Below are positions 59,658 to 64,000 of a stretch of DNA of 64,000 bases, one piece after another; the stretch's first letter is position 1, and each line of letters opens with the position of its first letter. Both the position numbers and the translations under genes were made by a program. The stretch covers positions 40,658,732 to 40,722,731 of the forward strand of contig NC_026657.2 of assembly GCF_000004075.3 (NCBI RefSeq). Direction: 5' to 3'. This stretch comes from Cucumis sativus (taxonomy: Eukaryota; Streptophyta; Magnoliopsida; Cucurbitales; Cucurbitaceae). The notes beneath the pieces are model-generated. The model saw nothing but the letters and a program-made list of their open reading frames with translations, did no database searches and had not been told where the DNA came from.

Positions 59658-60789
59658 AAGTATTCATTATATCCATCTATTTCAGTTAATAAAATCAATG
59701 TACTGAGTACACGTAACTGCACTTGTTTTTTTTAATAGTTTATGTTTTCTAATAAATGTACACTATTGGTGACCATTCTAAACTGTTTTTTCCTTTAGTC
59801 TAATTTGTTCGCTTTTCCATTTTTTTGTATATCTCATCTAAATCTAAATTTGGTTATAAATTCATAGCAACCAACTTGACATAGTGCAATGGTATGGGGT
59901 ATCATACTCTCAATTCTCAAATGCTAAAAGGTTAGTGATATGTGCGAGAAGATGAGTCAGATTATAATATAGATTTTCTTAGACTAAGTATATTGTCTTC
60001 TAAAAATCAACTATTACTAATGTGTTCATTAGCAATCGCAAGAAGATAATATGAATTATAATATATATCTTTTTATTGGCAATTGTGAATTATTTCCATC
60101 GCTATCTTATGCATGATCAAATATTAGTATGCAGTGGATTCTAGATCTACTACGAGTTAACTATATTTCTCTAAAGCAGATAACAAAAAACACTACTAGA
60201 GTTGAATGAAAATAAAATTATTCCAACAAATAGAAACTCATATATGCATTATAGATTTGAGTCCAACGAATTCATGTTGTCTGTCAAGATAGAAGTCAAT
60301 TTTCTTCTAAAAGTAACGCCATGTCTAGAAGATCAACGAACGAAACTTAGTGGATCAACTAAATATTAAGATTGTGGATAATGAAAATGACTTATACATA
60401 GACTTATTCCGATCATTGGAAAAATAGTACATTTTTATATAATTTAGTTATTAATTTTAACTCGAAAAATGAAGGATTTACCCTTAGGATTACAAAAGCG
60501 TAAAAAAGGTTAGTTGGGATGAAGGGAAGGGAAAAAGGACACGACGACAAAACGACGCACTCCATTTGTTCCAATCTTTTTTTTTTTATAATAAATGGCA
60601 GCAAATGGTGATGATACACGTGGCAAACTTATCTTCGTTGATCGAGAAGAAAAGGTTTAAGAAGAGGGCCTCCCGAGTCAAAATCACCAAAGAAACAAAT
60701 TACAAACAGAGGAAGCCATAGAAGAAGAAGAAGAAGAAGAAGAGGGAGGCAGAGAGTTGGTTGGTTGGGTTCCTGCAGAAATTGAAAGG
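59658..60789. other. Intergenic region and cytochrome b561 leader
   Basis: No gene is seen. The last 200 bases are the probable promoter and purine-rich 5' leader of the cytochrome b561 gene. CACGTGGC (60618-60625) is a G-box/ABRE core, and a (GAA)n run lies at 60721-60743. Confidence 0.55.
60721..60743. repeat. (GAA)n microsatellite in a 5' leader
   Basis: About seven GAA triplets shortly before the cytochrome b561 start codon, inside the likely leader. GAA tracts in plant leaders are common and can affect translation. Confidence 0.9.
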
Positions 60790-63700
60790 ATGGCGTTGGC
60801 GGTGAAGGCTTTTCCGTTAACAGTGGTGAGTCACGTGGTGGGAATCGTGGCGATGATAATGGTATTGGTTTGGACCATTCATTTCAGAGGCGGTCTTGCT
60901 TGGGAAGCTGTTAATAAGAACCTCATCTTCAACGTAAGTCTTTTAACTCCTGATTTCAATTCCAATTCCGATTCCTCTATGCTTCTTTTCCTTTAATTAA
61001 TATTTACGTCATTATTTATTAGGTGTTGATTTTAAAACTTCTGCCTCCAACTCTTTTTATATTCTTCCCCCCAGAGATTTGAGATTTTTTTTTGTCACAT
61101 TTTCTCGATTTTATCAATTCCAGTACATTTAATTATAAATTTCAAATGAACAACCTATGCCTTAATTCTTTTTTTCTTTTTTAAATGGTTTAATTTTGGC
61201 TCAATTTTTCTCTTAAATTTTTAGTAAATTTAAAACTTAGCCTTCAATTCTATTTTAATAAAATTGTTAGTTAATTGCATTCTTACTACAAATTTGAAAA
61301 ATTATAATTATTTAATCAATAGTTGGTGGTAGGAAATTTGGTCAAAGATGGATAAGGAAGTGTGAATTAAAGTTCTACATAAAATAAACCCAAAATTTTA
61401 GGTCACTTTCTTTTAAATAATAAGTTTTCTCTTTATTTTTATAATTGTATTCATTTACTACTATTTTAATGCTCAAAATAGTAGAATGATTTAAGTTTGA
61501 TTATATTTGGCTAATTAAAATGATTTAAAATGTTGGATTTGGATCATATATTTTTATATGACTTTGACTTATTCAATTGTTCCTCTTAATTTTAAAATTT
61601 GTAGTTATAATTTAGCCCATTTTAAAAGAATTTCATTACACTTGCAAACAATTGACATGTTAATTACTACTTCATATGCTGTTTCATGACAATTCTTTCA
61701 ATGCTCTTTTTGATGAAGTTAAATAAGTGTAGATTGAAATTCTTTGGGGGATTAGAATCTAATGGAGAGGGAGTTCAACTAAATAAAATTCCTTTGATAT
61801 ATTTTTTCTTTTCCAAAATTGTGCATGTAAAACTACTTTTATGGATTGTTTTATACATTTAATGAGTATTGTCAAAGTAAAAGCTAAATTTTGATAACCA
61901 AGACAATAATTTGGATATAAAAAATAGGTGATAGTTGTTCAATATTTTCAAAAGGAAAAGATTGTTTTCTTTTATTACAATAGAAAAAGAGTTAAGTAGC
62001 AACTATAAATCCATTCCCTTTCCTAATGATATTTCCCACCTACCTCCACTAAAGCTTATAAATCATAAATATTTATATATATTGTACTTTTTATTATTTA
62101 TTTTTTTAATTTTAAATAATTATATGATTTTTTAATTAGAAATATTAGTTAAAAAATAAATTTAGAGAGAAGAGATAAGTTCTTAAAATTATTCTTCTCA
62201 TTTAAAATAATAATAAATTTTTGGAAGGTGATTTTCGATATATTTTATTAAAAAAATGTAAAGTATCAATGTTCAACTATAACTTTTTGAAAGAAAAAAA
62301 AAAGTAAATGTGATATGATAAATAAAAAATTATATTTGATGGATTATATATGGAATAATTGCAATGGGTTGGAATTTCTCAAAATAAAAAAAGTTAATTA
62401 TTTCTTTTTGTTTATGGAGTATACATTATTCTTATCATTATTTTAAAAATTGAAAGTTGTAAATATTTGTATTAAAGTATATGATAAAAACGTTATAAAC
62501 CAGATTCCACTCATTAAGCAATTGAAAATAAATAAAGTAATGGTGACATTATCTATAAAAAAGAAAGAAAGAAAGAAAGTTCTAACGATACATCATATTA
62601 AAACATCATCAACTTTTTTTAGGAAAAGTCTAAACTCAATTGCATTTATTTAAAACAATAAGCTTTTGGTGTAAATTAGATTCTATTTAATTTACTTCTT
62701 TAAAAAGAAATGCACCATAATTCTTGATATTGATTTAGTAAGAATAATTTTATTAAAGTGATTTTGCTTAACTTAAACTAAAGTTGAAATATAAATTTCT
62801 AAACTATTTTAACTTTATTAAGTGAAAAGAATGATTCTATACTTGGTATAAAATTCCATTTAATTTTCAACATTCTGACATTTTACATCAATATTCTTTT
62901 TGAAATCAACATACTAAAAAATAAATCAATTCAATCTATTGCTTGCATCTAAAAGATTATTGTAATTAACGGGATGAATTTAATAAAAAATTTAAAAGGT
63001 CAAATTAGAGATTAGGTATTGGTAATGATATTATTCATCCATAGGACTAAGAGAACATTAGAATTAAGATATGAATAGTGTGTAATATTAACCTTGTATA
63101 ATTGATTTTGTTGTCAATAGATTCATCCTGTTCTTATGCTACTGGGATTGATCATCATAGGAGGTGAAGGTAATGGGACTGACTAAATTCAAATTAATAT
63201 TTATGATTGGAACTAGCATCGACTGATTGATGAATTAATAAATTTCTTGAATCTAATTAGTTAATGGTTGTAACAAAATGCAGCAATAATGAGTTATAAA
63301 TCACTGCCATTAAGGAAAGAAGTGAAGAAAGTGATCCATTTGGTATTACACGGAGTCGCATTGGGACTTGGTATTGTAGGGATAATCGCAGCATTCAAAA
63401 ACCATAATGAAAGTGGAATTGCTAATCTATACAGCTTGCATTCTTGGATTGGAATTGGGGTTATTAGCCTTTATGGTCTTCAGGTATATATATTTATTTA
63501 CCCATATATTTAAGAAGTACTAACTTAAGGTATTGTTATATTTCAAAATGTTACTGAAGTAATAGGAATTGAAATATTGGATGTACACATGCAGTGGGTG
63601 TATGGGTTTGCTACATTCTTCTACCCGGGTGGGTCTGGGGATCTCCGAAGAGTATCACTCCCTTGGCACGTCGTATTTGGGCTCGCTGTTTACGTATTGG

Positions 63701-63903
63701 CCGTTGGCAACTCGGCCTTAGGTTTCCTTGAGAAGCTCACGTTTCTGGAGAGCGGCGGCATCCCCAAGTACGGGACGGAGGCGTTTCTTGTCAATTTCAC
63801 TGCCATCACCACTATCATTTTTGCTGTGTTTGTCATATTGTCTGTTATTTCTCAGCCTTGCGCTCAACAAGAAGACGACCATGGCGCTTATTCTGCTATA
63901 TGA
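60790..63903 (+). CDS. Transmembrane cytochrome b561 (ascorbate-dependent), 4 exons
   Basis: Exons 60790-60933, 63121-63169, 63284-63483 and 63595-63903 give 233 residues, typical for plant CYB561. The ATG at 60790 is used because the frame upstream has no ATG. Six membrane spans are visible. The four conserved histidines that would ligate two b-type hemes are present, at H50 (IHPVLM), H83 (KKVIHLVL), H117 (SLHSWIG) and H156 (LPWHVV). The SLPLR and GGSGDLRR loops are likewise family-typical. These proteins pass electrons from cytosolic ascorbate across the tonoplast or plasma membrane to monodehydroascorbate or ferric chelates. The tail (QQEDDHGAYSAI) is polar and acidic. Intron 1 is unusually long (2187 bases) but holds only AT-rich DNA and an (AAAG)n run. 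Confidence 0.95.
60934..63120 (+). other. Long first intron of the cytochrome b561 gene
   Basis: 2.2 kb, AT-rich, GT donor and AG acceptor with phase 0 on both sides. It contains an (AAAG)n repeat at 62557-62579 and no recognisable element ends, RNA gene or extra exon. Confidence 0.8.
62557..62579. repeat. (AAAG)n microsatellite
   Basis: About five AAAG units inside intron 1 of the cytochrome b561 gene. Confidence 0.9.
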
Positions 63904-64000
63904 ATTATATCATCATACTAAGCCTACCTGGCTTCCTCCTTTATTTCTTTATGCTCTATAAAATGTGTCACCTCCATAAACTTTGTGCTACTGTGTACCC

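Overview
This is a plant nuclear window: AT-rich, long intergenic stretches, GT-AG introns, TATA boxes, microsatellites and families found only in land plants (expansin-like B, plant GATA with ASXH domain, S-protein homologue, RABD2). Dispersed CTATCACTGATAGA-type repeats and the general base composition suggest a dicot, most likely a cucurbit (Cucumis or a relative). That taxonomic call is inference. Exon models below were built by hand from reading frame, splice signals and family alignment from memory. In every model the exon lengths close to a whole number of codons.

Layout. 1-5.6 kb: AT-rich intergenic DNA. 5.7-7.6 kb (+): expansin-like B1. 7.8-14.3 kb: intergenic, with a repeat cluster near 9.5-9.9 kb and a GC-richer, transcript-like but non-coding stretch at 10.5-12.35 kb. 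14.3-19.7 kb (-): GATA26-type transcription factor, with a MITE in intron 2. 20-25.9 kb: intergenic. 25.9-28.7 kb (-): small conserved coiled-coil protein. 30.5-32.1 kb and 34.9-36.8 kb (-): two tandem Bax inhibitor-1 genes, separated by a 1.5 kb Mutator-type foldback element with a perfect 9-bp target duplication. 38.2-41.0 kb (-): conserved glycine-rich/coiled-coil protein of unknown function, sharing a 394-bp divergent promoter with 41.4-43.7 kb (+): plastid-targeted-looking FAD monooxygenase (CTF2-like). 44.9-48.0 kb (-): ribosomal protein L7-1-like. 50.4-53.3 kb (+): RABD2-type Rab GTPase. 54.2 kb (-): tRNA-Glu(CTC). 54.4-54.8 kb (-): defensin-like peptide. 56.35-58.7 kb (-): ataxin-10 family protein (MEE50-like). 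59.2-59.7 kb (+): S-protein homologue. 60.8-63.9 kb (+): cytochrome b561.

The genes are ordinary, independent plant genes and form no operon or cluster. Two themes recur. Endomembrane and ER function: BI-1 twice, and RABD2 with a possible unfolded-protein-response element in its promoter. Small secreted cysteine proteins: the defensin-like and S-protein homologue genes on either side of the ataxin-10 gene.

The most interesting structures are the young foldback element between the BI-1 paralogues and a duplicated telo-box promoter/5'-leader module shared by the L7 and ataxin-10 genes 10.6 kb apart. I found no convincing undescribed protein system.
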